Below, piece by piece: positions 1 to 9,162 of a DNA stretch of 64,000 nucleotides. The notes beneath the pieces are model-generated. The model had not been told where the DNA came from. It did not search any database and saw nothing but the letters and a program-made list of their open reading frames with translations. The position numbers and the translations under genes are program-made. Position 1 is the first letter of the stretch. The number at the start of each line of letters is the position of its first letter. The stretch is from Opitutaceae bacterium (lineage in GTDB: Bacteria > Verrucomicrobiota > Verrucomicrobiia > Opitutales > Opitutaceae), in the NCBI GenBank assembly GCA_030693515.1, contig JAUYAK010000124.1, forward strand, positions 1 to 64,000, read 5' to 3'.

Positions 1-1284
<1,284 letters not shown>

Positions 1285-1299
1285 CCAGGTCGGTTAACC

Positions 1300-1325
1300 G
1301 CTAATCCAAGCTAATCGGCGCTAAT
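1300..1325. repeat. Three GCTAAT hexamers at 10-bp spacing
   Basis: GCTAAT occurs at 1300, 1310 and 1320, exactly one helical turn apart, in the space between icd and the HAD gene and overlapping the HAD stop codon. From memory, related GCTAAT-type short repeats are scattered between genes of Opitutaceae; this was not checked. Confidence 0.55.
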
Positions 1326-2042
1326 TTGAACGGACGCTTTCCGCCGCTGGAATGCTTTCATCTCTGATCCGTTCTTCTTTTTCTTCAGGTCGCAGAGCAC
1401 ACGGATAATCGCATCAGCATCTGAATAATCGCGAAAAGCATGCTGAACTCCTAATTCCTTCAGTCGATCGATCCGACGACCCATTCCGATCATGGGAATG
1501 CCGAGGATGCCGCTAACTCGGACATCCCAAGGAGCATCGCCGAAATATACTACCGAGGAAACGGGGAATCCGGCTCGGCTCGCGGCAAGCGGAATAATAT
1601 CCCTTCTTCGCGGCGTATCGCTGGAGGTGGCGTGCGGAAAATCGTCGAGGGCGATGCCACAGCACTGGAGCTTAAATCTCGCGCTGATATCGAAACATCC
1701 GGTGGCAATCGCCACGGAGCAAATCGTCTCTTCCTTGAGGCGGGTAATGAACTGCACTGCGCCCAGCAAAGGGGTGAAATCACCGGGGAACCTCGGACGC
1801 TCTTGCTCGAGCAGTCGAACAAACTCGCGCTTGATCTGTTCTTCCTTCGTGAGCGCAGCCGGATCGCCGGCAAGAAGATCACGGACGATCGCGCTACTGG
1901 TGGGCTCATCGTAGGTCGTCCAATCCAGCGTCGAAAGCGATCTCCCAGTGACACGCTCGATAGCTCTCGCATAGCATGGGCCCTCGACATCCTGCGTGTC
2001 GCAAATCGTCCCGTCGTTATCGAATATCGCGAGTAGGTTCAT
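1311..2042 (-). CDS. HAD-superfamily phosphatase (phosphoglycolate-phosphatase-like)
   Basis: A 243-residue protein. The start is placed at the ATG at 2042 because HAD motif I (FDNDGTICDT) begins at residue 8; the upstream in-frame extension is Cys/Arg-rich and has no family match. Motif II lies in the AIATG segment, the motif III lysine/arginine region follows it, and motif IV is FGDAPWDV. An alpha-helical cap (residues about 20-90) suggests subclass I. Such enzymes hydrolyse small phosphoesters such as phosphoglycolate or are beta-phosphoglucomutases; the substrate cannot be read from sequence. It is the last gene with no obvious link to the conjugative element. A 10-bp inverted repeat lies upstream at 2111-2147. 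Confidence 0.85.
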   Translation of the reverse strand: MNLLAIFDNDGTICDTQDVEGPCYARAIERVTGRSLSTLDWTTYDEPTSSAIVRDLLAGDPAALTKEEQIKREFVRLLEQERPRFPGDFTPLLGAVQFITRLKEETICSVAIATGCFDISARFKLQCCGIALDDFPHATSSDTPRRRDIIPLAASRAGFPVSSVVYFGDAPWDVRVSGILGIPMIGMGRRIDRLKELGVQHAFRDYSDADAIIRVLCDLKKKKNGSEMKAFQRRKASVQISAD

Positions 2043-2110
2043 TCTTTGCCCAACGTCAAAGGCTAGCCCACGATTTCCTCTGGATTCACAAGCACGCGGT
2101 TGTGATTCAC

Positions 2111-2147
2111 TTCTATACAGACACGGAGAGAGTGGCACTGTATAGAA
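2111..2147. repeat. Perfect 10-bp inverted repeat with 17-bp spacer
   Basis: TTCTATACAG (2111-2120) and CTGTATAGAA (2138-2147) are perfect inverted copies. The site lies about 70 bp upstream of the HAD start and between chromosomal genes and the first element-like gene. It could be an operator, a hairpin, or part of an insertion boundary. There is no T-run on either side that would make it a convincing terminator. Confidence 0.6.
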
Positions 2148-2283
2148 AGGAACGCAAGTGAAGTTTCGTGTCACGCACCGTGTCAGGCAGACTTGCTGGT
2201 TGCAGCCATAGACTCTTGCTTTCACCTCGGCAACATCGGCCCCGCACGCCGGTCGTGTTGCCGGTGCCGCCGGCCCGCTTGCG

Positions 2284-2679
2284 CTATTCCTCGCCGTGAA
2301 ATCTTTCCATCACGCGAAGGAGTCCTTGATCGGGGTCGCCCCGTTCGACCAACTCAACGCCCAACGCTTCATACTCCGAGGCGTCCTCGCCTGCCATGGA
2401 CGCCCCGTGAACGATAATCCGCCCGTAGAATCCGGCCCGTCGCGCCAGTCGCGCTAAAGCCAGCTCTCCCAATTTTGGCATCTTGTGCTCGACGATCATG
2501 ACCGTGTAGCGGCTCACGTCCTGCGAAACGCATTGCAGCGCCGCTTCTCCGTCGCGGACGCGGGTGCATTCGTAGCCATTTACGGAAAACAGTTTCCCCA
2601 AAAGCTCGCCAACGAGAGTTCCATCGTCCGCGCAAAGCACCCGGTCGGGTTGATAATTTTCCGAGAGGTTCGAGTGCAT
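2284..2679 (-). CDS. Degenerate receiver-domain protein (Glu replaces phospho-Asp)
   Basis: A 131-residue single receiver (CheY-like) domain, start chosen at the ATG at 2679. The acidic pair D18-D19 is kept, but the phosphorylation site aspartate is Glu64 (in VMIVEHKMP), and the usual Lys of the C-terminal LxKP motif is missing (VERGDP near 112). A close relative in this window at 54278-54703 keeps Asp72 and Lys122 and shares the RVLCA(E/D)D and IIVH(S/G) blocks, so the change is a lineage-specific loss. Glu can mimic phospho-Asp, so the protein may be constitutively on or a pseudoreceiver. It lies just downstream of the terminator that closes the secretion operon. Confidence 0.8.
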   Translation of the reverse strand: MHSNLSENYQPDRVLCADDGTLVGELLGKLFSVNGYECTRVRDGEAALQCVSQDVSRYTVMIVEHKMPKLGELALARLARRAGFYGRIIVHGASMAGEDASEYEALGVELVERGDPDQGLLRVMERFHGEE

Positions 2680-2798
2680 TGCCGTATCGCCCGTTAGTTT
2701 CTCAAAACACTGACGGGGTTCCTCTGATTTACCACCGCTCGCGTGCCTGCGGGCCACACGTCCTGCGACATCTCCCTTCGCCAAGACTGCGGGGTATC

Positions 2799-2836
2799 AA
2801 GAAAAAGAAGGCGGCGGTCGCCGAAGCGACCGCCGC
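2799..2836 (-). terminator. Rho-independent terminator of the secretion operon
   Basis: An 11-bp perfect GC-rich stem (2811-2821 pairing with 2826-2836) with a CGAA/TTCG tetraloop is followed on the minus strand by CTTCTTTTTCTT. It begins 8 bases after the last secretion-operon gene (stop at 2844). Confidence 0.9.
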
Positions 2837-2843
2837 GTATTGG

Positions 2844-3215
2844 TCAGGAAGGCCGAGGCGTTCGCATTCCCTGCTTCATGAGCTCGGTCTTGGCGACGTT
2901 GAGAAAAGCGCGCTGGCGATTTTCATCCGGCACGTTCTTCACCCGTTCCTCGACGCGTTGCTTGATTTCCGGGTTCTGCTCGACCCACTCGCGGATCTCC
3001 TGATCGCGGGCGTTGTCACGCTTCCTCGTTTCCATAATCCCGAGGATTTTTTGACGGACCAGGTATTCCTTCGAATAAGCGTTGATCTTCTCATGGAGCT
3101 TTGGGTTCTCCTTGATGAAGGCATCGATTTCCGCGTCACGTTCGGCGTTACGCGGCGGGTCTTGACTAACGAGCGCCTTCTTTTTTTCGGCGATTTCTTC
3201 TCTGAGGGTGGGCAT
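2844..3215 (-). CDS. Small charged helical protein, last gene of the secretion operon
   Basis: A 123-residue hypothetical protein. The start at 3215 is supported by an AAGGAG sequence 7 bases upstream. It is almost entirely charged helix (Lys/Glu/Arg-rich, no signal peptide or membrane segment), with proline-marked breaks such as ENPKLHEK and QNPEIKQR repeated about 40 residues apart, suggesting two similar helical hairpins. It sits at the end of the conjugation operon directly before its terminator. No known family is recognised; a cytoplasmic accessory or DNA/relaxosome-associated role is possible but unproven. Confidence 0.7.
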   Translation of the reverse strand: MPTLREEIAEKKKALVSQDPPRNAERDAEIDAFIKENPKLHEKINAYSKEYLVRQKILGIMETRKRDNARDQEIREWVEQNPEIKQRVEERVKNVPDENRQRAFLNVAKTELMKQGMRTPRPS

Positions 3216-3308
3216 TTTTAGCTCCTTATTTTTCCCCAGCCATTATTGAACAAGGCGGCTGGTCGCCGGAACGGCATTGGACCTTGTCTGGGCGAGGCTC
3301 GCCCAAAG

Positions 3309-3584
3309 TCATAGACAGTCTTCATCGAACTCTCCGCTGGCGGTCGGATTCAGGGTTTTTCGCTCGATTTTGAGCACGGCGCATTCGAATGCCCGCCGGA
3401 TGCGCCACGATGTGCCGGAAGCGATCCAGAGCCGCATGAGCGCCGGCATACCAGGACTCATGCCGTAGTATTCGATGATCTGTTTCTCCGCCGTTTCAAA
3501 ATTCTCGCGCAGGTGCGGCGGTAGCGCCTGCACGAGTTCATCCACTTGATCGGGAAGAGCGGGTTCTTTTATTTCCGTGGGCAT
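3309..3584 (-). CDS. Hypothetical protein of the secretion operon
   Basis: A 91-residue protein starting 2 bases after the stop of the upstream lipoprotein gene, so it is translated from the same operon. No signal peptide, no clear membrane helix; acidic N-terminal helix (DQVDELVQALPPHLRENF) followed by a more basic, Trp-containing middle. No family recognised. Confidence 0.6.
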   Translation of the reverse strand: MPTEIKEPALPDQVDELVQALPPHLRENFETAEKQIIEYYGMSPGMPALMRLWIASGTSWRIRRAFECAVLKIERKTLNPTASGEFDEDCL

Positions 3585-3586
3585 GG

Positions 3587-4108
3587 TTATTCCTTTTTAC
3601 CGGACGGGGACTGGCTCTGACGCAGGTCTGCGATTTCCTTGCCGAGATTGGTCAGTTCCTTCGCCAGTGCTTCGTTCTGTTCGATCAACGAGGCAACGAG
3701 TTGATTTTGCTCCGCCATCTTTTGCTCCAATTCGGCCGGCAGCGGTGCGGGTGTTCTCGCCGGGTCCGCGACGGCGAGCACGGGACCAAGGGGAACGACC
3801 GTGGGGGCGTTCGGGTTCAGGTTCCAAGAAGCGCCAGCTTCCTTGCGGTAAACCACGTGCGCTTCGTGCATCACGTTGGTGTCTGTCGGATCGACGTAGC
3901 GGCCCACTGGGTAAGATTTCAGCGTTTCTCCGACACGAACTTTTTCGGTGTTGTTTTGATCGAGATCGGTGCCGGAGACCGGCGCGACCGCAGGTGCAGG
4001 CATGGGAGCTGGCAACGGCGCAGTGGCGGCCCCCATTTTCCTCGGCACGGTCTCACAGCCAGCGCAGAGCACCGCGACTGCGCACAGGATAAGCGCGTTA
4101 TTTTTCAT
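3587..4108 (-). CDS. Conjugation-associated lipoprotein
   Basis: A 173-residue protein. The start at 4108 has a strong GGAGG ribosome site and overlaps the end of virB10 by 11 bases; a longer in-frame reading to 4471 would lie inside virB10 and is rejected. Residues 1-19 are a lipoprotein signal ending in a lipobox-like LCAGC, so the mature protein should be anchored in a membrane at Cys17-19. A Pro/Ala-rich linker follows, and the last 55 residues form a coiled coil (EQNQLVASLIEQNEALAKEL). Position after virB10 suggests a channel-associated or peptidoglycan-spanning lipoprotein; the exact role is unknown. Confidence 0.75.
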   Translation of the reverse strand: MKNNALILCAVAVLCAGCETVPRKMGAATAPLPAPMPAPAVAPVSGTDLDQNNTEKVRVGETLKSYPVGRYVDPTDTNVMHEAHVVYRKEAGASWNLNPNAPTVVPLGPVLAVADPARTPAPLPAELEQKMAEQNQLVASLIEQNEALAKELTNLGKEIADLRQSQSPSGKKE

Positions 4109-5171
4109 TCTGCTTCCTCCAAAGTTCAGCATTCGCGACGTTTCCCCTCGTCCCCTTGGCCACATCGACGGTTTCGGTGACGTAGAGGTAGAACTGTTTT
4201 CCCGCGGGCACGCGGACAAAGAATCCGTCGCGCGCGATCGCCTCTTGAATCTGCCGCGCGTAGGCGTTGAGCACGTCCGATGTTCCTTGCAGCGCAGCAG
4301 AGCGGCCCGACGCGACCGGCACCTGAGCAATCCCTCCGAAGGCCGTTCCCTGATTCCGCAATTCCTGCAACCCGCCCGCGAAGCCCGCAAGGAACGTCGA
4401 GGCGAACAATTTGATTTCCTGCCAATCGTCCGTCTTGACCAACTGACCGAGGAGCCCTGCCGAGCCGTCACGAATGCCGAACTCGCCGCTCACATCGTCT
4501 TTCACCCGATCCAATGCGATTCCGTTTAAGACGAGTTCCGTGCCGTTGAGTGGACTACCGTCGCGCCAGACAACGACCCACTTGCCGGAAACGGCGACAC
4601 GCTCGCGCGCTCGATCCAATGAAGCCCTTCCATGGACCTCGGCGCCGGCCGGGATGATGAGTTCTCCTGCGTGCCAGACATCCTCCGTCACGAGCCCGAT
4701 GACCGGGGTGTCGAGTTTTGAGGATTCAATAGTGATGACGGTTTCGCAGGGAATCAGCCGTCCGAACGGCGCGTAGTTTTTCGACAACGCCGGGCCGGCG
4801 TCGGGCGCGGCGATGGCGACGAGGCTGATCGGCAGCACGCGTGGCTTTGGCGGTGGGCGATCAGCGCGACCATCCCGCCCCTCGCGCGCTACACGGGTTC
4901 GCGGCCCATCGTTCTCCTCGTTCGTTGCCTGTGGTGTTGACGATGTGGCCGCAACCGGGATGGCTCGGGCCTGCACTTTCAAGGGTTGGCCGGGGCGCAG
5001 AATGGATTCGCGCATCGAAACCGGCGAGCCGCTTTCTACTTTGGTCAGTTGCGCCGCCCGTGCTCTCTCCCTGGCATTGCTGCGAAGAATAAGCATTCCT
5101 CCCGCACCCACGAGGCAGACAAACAGGGCCACGCTGCCGGCCGGAGATTTGAAGAAGGTCAGAATTTTCAT
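4098..5171 (-). CDS. virB10: VirB10/TrbI-like type IV secretion channel protein
   Basis: A 357-residue protein starting at the ATG at 5171. Topology matches VirB10: a short cytoplasmic end, one membrane helix at residues about 9-30, a Pro/Arg-rich periplasmic linker (to about 130) and a C-terminal beta-barrel domain with the family-like segments LIPCETVITIESS, VIGLVTEDVWHAGELIIPAG and VHGRA. VirB10 spans both membranes and gates the channel in response to the energising ATPases. It follows virB9 with 4 bases between them, the usual order of this operon type. Confidence 0.9.
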   Translation of the reverse strand: MKILTFFKSPAGSVALFVCLVGAGGMLILRSNARERARAAQLTKVESGSPVSMRESILRPGQPLKVQARAIPVAATSSTPQATNEENDGPRTRVAREGRDGRADRPPPKPRVLPISLVAIAAPDAGPALSKNYAPFGRLIPCETVITIESSKLDTPVIGLVTEDVWHAGELIIPAGAEVHGRASLDRARERVAVSGKWVVVWRDGSPLNGTELVLNGIALDRVKDDVSGEFGIRDGSAGLLGQLVKTDDWQEIKLFASTFLAGFAGGLQELRNQGTAFGGIAQVPVASGRSAALQGTSDVLNAYARQIQEAIARDGFFVRVPAGKQFYLYVTETVDVAKGTRGNVANAELWRKQNEK

Positions 5172-5175
5172 GGGG

Positions 5176-6033
5176 CTACTGCGGCGTAACCAGTTTCGCG
5201 TCGCGCTCGACGCGCGGAACGACGACACTAAAATGATTCTTCACGCTAAGATTCGCCCGTCCGCCGCGCGGCGTGCCGCTAACAGCAAAGAAGCCCGTCG
5301 TTGACGCTTTGGGCGGGACAATGCCCGAGGCGTCCGAAATAGACGCGTGATAGACGTTTTGTCCGACTCGCGCCGCGAGCCGCTGCGGCTGATAAATGAC
5401 TTCATTCTCCCCGATGTTTTCAAACCGCAGGCGGAAAACTAGAGTGTCCTCGGGATCGAAGCGGAAGACTTCTTCCACGGTGACGCGGAAATCTCGGTAG
5501 TAAGTCACGCTGCCCGGTGTCGCGCGCTCGATTTGCTGCACGGCTTCCGGGTATTGCGTGGCGACCAGCGCGAAACTTTTCGCACGATCCAACAGGCCTA
5601 AAAGAACCTCCGGGGTGGCGCGTCGATTTACTTTCGCGCTGCGACCAGCGAGTTCATCCTCGTAGAACGTCACCGAACCATACGGCTCCGCGCCCACCGC
5701 GAACCGCAGCACGTAAGTCTTGTTTTTCCAGACGACATTGACCGCGGCGCGCGCATTGGGCTCAAGCGCGCGCACGCTGAAAAAAGTCCGACCCGGAGTA
5801 TAGGCGAGGAGCACCGGCGCAGGCATCTCGGGACTCGCCGAAACGTTGGCGCCCTCGATGGCTGTCAGCGCCGAAGGGAACATCAATGTAGTCGGAGCCT
5901 CCCCGCTGATTGGAATTTCATAGACCACCCGTTCGTCGAGCGGGAATTGTTTCACGGCCGGCGCAGCAAGCACCACCGAAGCAAGCAACGACCCGAGGCC
6001 GATGCTCAATAGACTGTGGCTTCGTATGACCAT
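5176..6033 (-). CDS. virB9: VirB9/TrbG-like outer-membrane channel component
   Basis: A 285-residue protein with a cleavable signal peptide (residues 1-24, cleavage near VLAAPA). The N-terminal beta domain and the C-terminal segment with YRDFRVTVEEVFRFDP and FRLRFENIGE fit the VirB9 fold, though the C-terminal beta sandwich is divergent and looks DUF-like. With VirB7-like lipoproteins and VirB10 it forms the outer-membrane core complex. The start overlaps the end of virB8 by 28 bases. Confidence 0.82.
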   Translation of the reverse strand: MVIRSHSLLSIGLGSLLASVVLAAPAVKQFPLDERVVYEIPISGEAPTTLMFPSALTAIEGANVSASPEMPAPVLLAYTPGRTFFSVRALEPNARAAVNVVWKNKTYVLRFAVGAEPYGSVTFYEDELAGRSAKVNRRATPEVLLGLLDRAKSFALVATQYPEAVQQIERATPGSVTYYRDFRVTVEEVFRFDPEDTLVFRLRFENIGENEVIYQPQRLAARVGQNVYHASISDASGIVPPKASTTGFFAVSGTPRGGRANLSVKNHFSVVVPRVERDAKLVTPQ

Positions 6034-6707
6034 ACGCCGAGTGGATAACGTTTGTTCGTCAGCATGTCCGGGTTGCGGGCGAACGTGAGGGTGAGGGTGA
6101 ATTTCGGACTTTCCGTGAAGGTCTGGTTTTCAAAAGCGCCTGCTCGCACAAGCTGGCCTTCGACTTTCACGAGCACGCGGTCCTCGCGCGTGCGCAGGAA
6201 GTCGATTTTGAAGACCTCAGGCTTCTGATGAATCTGCTTTGTTTCGAATTCCGGCTGCGATTTCTCCCGCGCCGTCGTCGCCTTGCTGTGGGCGTCCGCC
6301 AAAAACATTTTTTGCAGCATGTCCGGGTAGTCGAAATTCCTCGGGTTGCGCTGAAACAGCGCCAGTGTCGCCCACAACGCCATCGACTCGTGCAAGTCCT
6401 TCGCCTCCTCGAAGCCAAGCAGCGGTGAAATAGAGAACGATCCCGCACCGTCCAGCACAACGACCCGCTCACGTGTGCGATACGCCTTGATGATGAGATA
6501 CGGCTGGATGATACAGAATGCCAGGGCGCCACACGCGACGAAGAACCACACGCGCGCCGCGAATGCGTGATCGGCAAAAAGCTTCGCGGGCGAAAACCGG
6601 GCGCCGCGCGTTGCGCTCGCCGGCAGTCGGTTAGTTTGATCGACCGGCGTGTCGCGCAGCGTTTCGGGCAGTGGCGCTGGAACAGCTATTGATTCACCGT
6701 TAGCCAT
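6006..6707 (-). CDS. virB8: VirB8/TrbF-like inner-membrane protein
   Basis: A 233-residue protein with a cytoplasmic N-terminus, one membrane helix (about 50-72) and a periplasmic NTF2-like domain, the classic VirB8 layout. Segments such as FLRTREDRVLVKVEGQLVR and a C-terminal VWSYEATVY strand fit the family. VirB8 nucleates assembly of the inner-membrane complex and contacts VirB9 and VirB10, which follow in the operon. No strong ribosome site is seen ahead of the ATG at 6707; the gene lies 12 bases after virB6. Confidence 0.82.
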   Translation of the reverse strand: MANGESIAVPAPLPETLRDTPVDQTNRLPASATRGARFSPAKLFADHAFAARVWFFVACGALAFCIIQPYLIIKAYRTRERVVVLDGAGSFSISPLLGFEEAKDLHESMALWATLALFQRNPRNFDYPDMLQKMFLADAHSKATTAREKSQPEFETKQIHQKPEVFKIDFLRTREDRVLVKVEGQLVRAGAFENQTFTESPKFTLTLTFARNPDMLTNKRYPLGVWSYEATVY

Positions 6708-6719
6708 GACGAAGGTGCT

Positions 6720-7664
6720 TTATATTCCAGGGTGAACCGTCGCTATCGGCGGCGGAGTTGACGGAGGTGGAGTGCCGGGCGCGGAACCTGTCAGCTGCGG
6801 CATCGGTCCCCCGCCGCCCCGGCCCCACCGGTAGCTGAGGCCGTAGATCGAGCGAGAGCCCATATTGACCATGTGTCCGAAGTGACCCGATTGGCCGGTG
6901 AACGCGTTGCCCTGCGCAAAAAGCGCCTGCATCACGACCGGCGTCGAGAGCATACCGACGATGATCATGATCGTCGCGAGGATGCCGCCAAGAAACGTAA
7001 GCAGCGGCGAATACAACGCGTCGCCCACCGACGCCGGATTCGGGCCGACCGCGCCGCGGAAATCCGTCCACACCGCCAAGGCCACCAGATTCGTCAGCGC
7101 AAACCCAACCGGCCACGCCATGATGGCGAGCACCTGTTGGAAAAAACGAACTGCGATTCCGCCGAGGCCCGGCACCATGAACAACGCCAGCATGAACGGC
7201 GTGATTAAATAGAGGAGCCAGCGTAGGACGTATTGCAGGATATGCATCGGCACGGCGATCAGCGTGCCGACGTAGATGAAGACATTTGCGAGTGCGCGGG
7301 AAATCGCTTGGTAGATCGATTCGTTGACGTGCCGCCAGGACCACGTTTGGCCTTCGGGGTTGTCCGTCGTGGACTCGCGGATCGTCTGAGAGGCGGAGGT
7401 GGGGTTTTCGTTGTAACCCGGATCGACGTAGTTGGCGACGGTGAGGAAGACCTGTTCTACTTTCGGAAACCAAGTGTCCATGAAGGCAACCGCCGCCACG
7501 ATAACTATGGCCTTGGCCATGACACCGAACAGGCCCGAGGTGCCCGTGCGTTGGCCCGCCGCATAGGCGATAAGACCGGCGACCATGATCGCGAAGACAA
7601 TGAACCGGAACGCGCCTACGAGCGCGACCATCTTGGATTCGAGCGTGGGTAGGTAGATTTCCAT
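6720..7664 (-). CDS. virB6: VirB6/TrbL-like polytopic membrane protein
   Basis: A 314-residue protein with at least six hydrophobic segments (about 15-38, 46-64, 130-150, 152-175, 180-205, 222-245) and a Pro/Gly-rich tail (PGTPPPSTPPP). TrbL/VirB6 proteins form the inner-membrane translocation platform. The central block VLRWLLYLITPFMLALFMVP is typical of the family. The Pro-rich cytoplasmic or periplasmic tail is a common TrbL trait. It lies between a small lipoprotein gene (4-base gap) and virB8. Confidence 0.85.
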   Translation of the reverse strand: MEIYLPTLESKMVALVGAFRFIVFAIMVAGLIAYAAGQRTGTSGLFGVMAKAIVIVAAVAFMDTWFPKVEQVFLTVANYVDPGYNENPTSASQTIRESTTDNPEGQTWSWRHVNESIYQAISRALANVFIYVGTLIAVPMHILQYVLRWLLYLITPFMLALFMVPGLGGIAVRFFQQVLAIMAWPVGFALTNLVALAVWTDFRGAVGPNPASVGDALYSPLLTFLGGILATIMIIVGMLSTPVVMQALFAQGNAFTGQSGHFGHMVNMGSRSIYGLSYRWGRGGGGPMPQLTGSAPGTPPPSTPPPIATVHPGI

Positions 7665-7668
7665 GACG

Positions 7669-7935
7669 CTACGGCTTGCGCGCCGGTTCTGCCGTGGGCG
7701 CGGACTCGGCTTTCTTTTCGGGCGGCAGCCCCAAATCTAAGGGCGGCACCTTCCGACCAATCTTCTTTCCCATTTCTCCGATCACTTTGTTGGCCTTTTG
7801 AATGTCACGCTGGGCTTGCTTCTCTGCTTCGATGCGCTGGCGCTCGCGCTCGAGTTCCTCGCGGCTCCGGCCGCAACCGGCGAGCAGGCCAGACGCGACG
7901 AAAACGACGAGGGCGATGGAAAATCTATTTTTCAC
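7669..7935 (-). CDS. Small lipoprotein (VirB7/TrbK-like position)
   Basis: An 88-residue protein with a textbook lipoprotein signal (GLLAGC; lipidated Cys near residue 21), followed by a highly charged coiled coil (residues 25-55) and a Pro-rich tail. Small lipoproteins at this position act as VirB7 core-complex partners or as entry-exclusion factors (TrbK); sequence cannot decide. The start overlaps the end of virB5 by 11 bases. Confidence 0.75.
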   Translation of the reverse strand: MKNRFSIALVVFVASGLLAGCGRSREELERERQRIEAEKQAQRDIQKANKVIGEMGKKIGRKVPPLDLGLPPEKKAESAPTAEPARKP

Positions 7936-8734
7936 CGGGGGGATTCTTTCTTACGCGGAGCGTTTTCAGGTAGGCGCTCACACGCTGATTCGCCAAATAG
8001 TCGTCCCTCGAGCCCAACTCCGCAGCGGCGAGCCGTTCCTGTTCGAGCCGCGCATCGTTCGCGATTTTTTGGAGGGCCACGGCATCGACCTCGCGCCGTC
8101 GGGCGGTTTCAACCTGTGCAAGCTGACCGTTGAGGGCGGTCAATTTCGCCGAAAGCTTTTGAGTCTCTGACTCGGTCGGTGCGTCCCTCAGCTCTTCAAG
8201 CGTAATCGCGATCTCGGTCTGCAATTCCTTTTCGCGGGCTTTGGTTTCGCCGGACACCTGTTCGGTGTTGGTCTGCGTGGCGTCCAGGACGGCGTAGCGG
8301 CGATACGTCAGCGGGTCGCGTTTCAATTCGTTCCCGTCGAGATCAAGGTCTGAAATGGCTCGGTAATTCCCGTTCGTAGTGCGCTTGAGTGAATCGAGGC
8401 TCCCGACCAGCCCAAGGATGGCGCTCTTGGTCTTGCCATAGTCACGAACGAGATCCCTTTCACCCATGCCTTCGAGCACGACCTTGGCCCCGGCCTCGAC
8501 GGGATTGCCCGACCATCGCCTGATGTCGTCCTGAATGTTGATCTGCCGATTCAGTTGATCGATCTGCGTGCGGAGGTTGTTGATGCTCTCGACCCACTTC
8601 GCGAGGTTCGCCGATTGCGACGCCTGATTGACCGCAAGGTTCGCAACGTCTGTTACCGGAATTTGCGCCCGTCCATCGAAGGACAGCAGGAGCAAAAGCA
8701 CCGTCATAGGGAAAATCTTAAACGGGGTTTTCAT
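7925..8734 (-). CDS. trbJ: VirB5/TrbJ-like pilus-associated protein
   Basis: A 269-residue secreted protein: signal peptide at 1-23 (cleavage after DGRAQ region), then the TrbJ-type start (VTDVANLAVNQASQSANLAK) and long amphipathic helices with QIDQLNRQINIQDDIRRW. A second coiled-coil region (about 170-240) resembles the helical bundle of VirB5/TrbJ, minor pilins at the pilus tip and recipient contact. It overlaps the preceding lipoprotein gene by 4 bases (ATGA), a translational coupling signal. Confidence 0.85.
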   Translation of the reverse strand: MKTPFKIFPMTVLLLLLSFDGRAQIPVTDVANLAVNQASQSANLAKWVESINNLRTQIDQLNRQINIQDDIRRWSGNPVEAGAKVVLEGMGERDLVRDYGKTKSAILGLVGSLDSLKRTTNGNYRAISDLDLDGNELKRDPLTYRRYAVLDATQTNTEQVSGETKAREKELQTEIAITLEELRDAPTESETQKLSAKLTALNGQLAQVETARRREVDAVALQKIANDARLEQERLAAAELGSRDDYLANQRVSAYLKTLRVRKNPPGEK

Positions 8735-9162
8735 CGTTCCATGCGGATGTATTCGACGCGCGCAGTTTGAACGACTCCGTTGATGTTCGTCTCGGGGATG
8801 ACCACGGGCACGAGTCGCGCATCACGTTCGTCGCTGGCCGGCCGCTCACGTTGCTGCGCTTGCATGAGCCAGTATTGTTGCTTCACCGCCTGATTCATCG
8901 CGCGGTCGTAACCGCGTTTTTCGGCTTCGCTCATGCCGCGCTGAACCTCCGATTGCGCGACACGTGACCCAAGGTAGCCAAGGGCGGCCCCGGCCGCCGC
9001 GCCACCGATTTTCCCGTCCGATACATGATAGCCGGCCACCCCGCCCGCGCCGGCCAAGCCGAGGTCGGCTGCCGCGCTGCCTACCGTATTGCAGCCGGCG
9101 AACACCAACGCGACCGCGGCGAAGACCACTGCGATGAGACTACGCTGATTTTTCCATTTCAT
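8731..9162 (-). CDS. Glycine-zipper lipoprotein of the secretion operon
   Basis: A 143-residue protein. The ATG at 9162 is preceded by an ideal GAGGAGG ribosome site at 7 bases; an in-frame TTG two codons earlier is less likely. A lipoprotein signal ends in VFAGC (Cys near residue 24). Residues 35-65 form a Gly/Ala zipper (GGVAGYHVSDGKIGGAAAGAALGYLG), which often inserts in or spans a membrane. The rest is helical and charged. It overlaps virB4 by 23 bases and virB5 by 4 bases. Confidence 0.78.
   Translation of the reverse strand: MKWKNQRSLIAVVFAAVALVFAGCNTVGSAAADLGLAGAGGVAGYHVSDGKIGGAAAGAALGYLGSRVAQSEVQRGMSEAEKRGYDRAMNQAVKQQYWLMQAQQRERPASDERDARLVPVVIPETNINGVVQTARVEYIRMER

Noticed and set aside
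1311-2225. 304-residue version of the HAD protein
   Set aside because: The extra 61 N-terminal residues precede motif I, have no family match and run through the inverted repeat.
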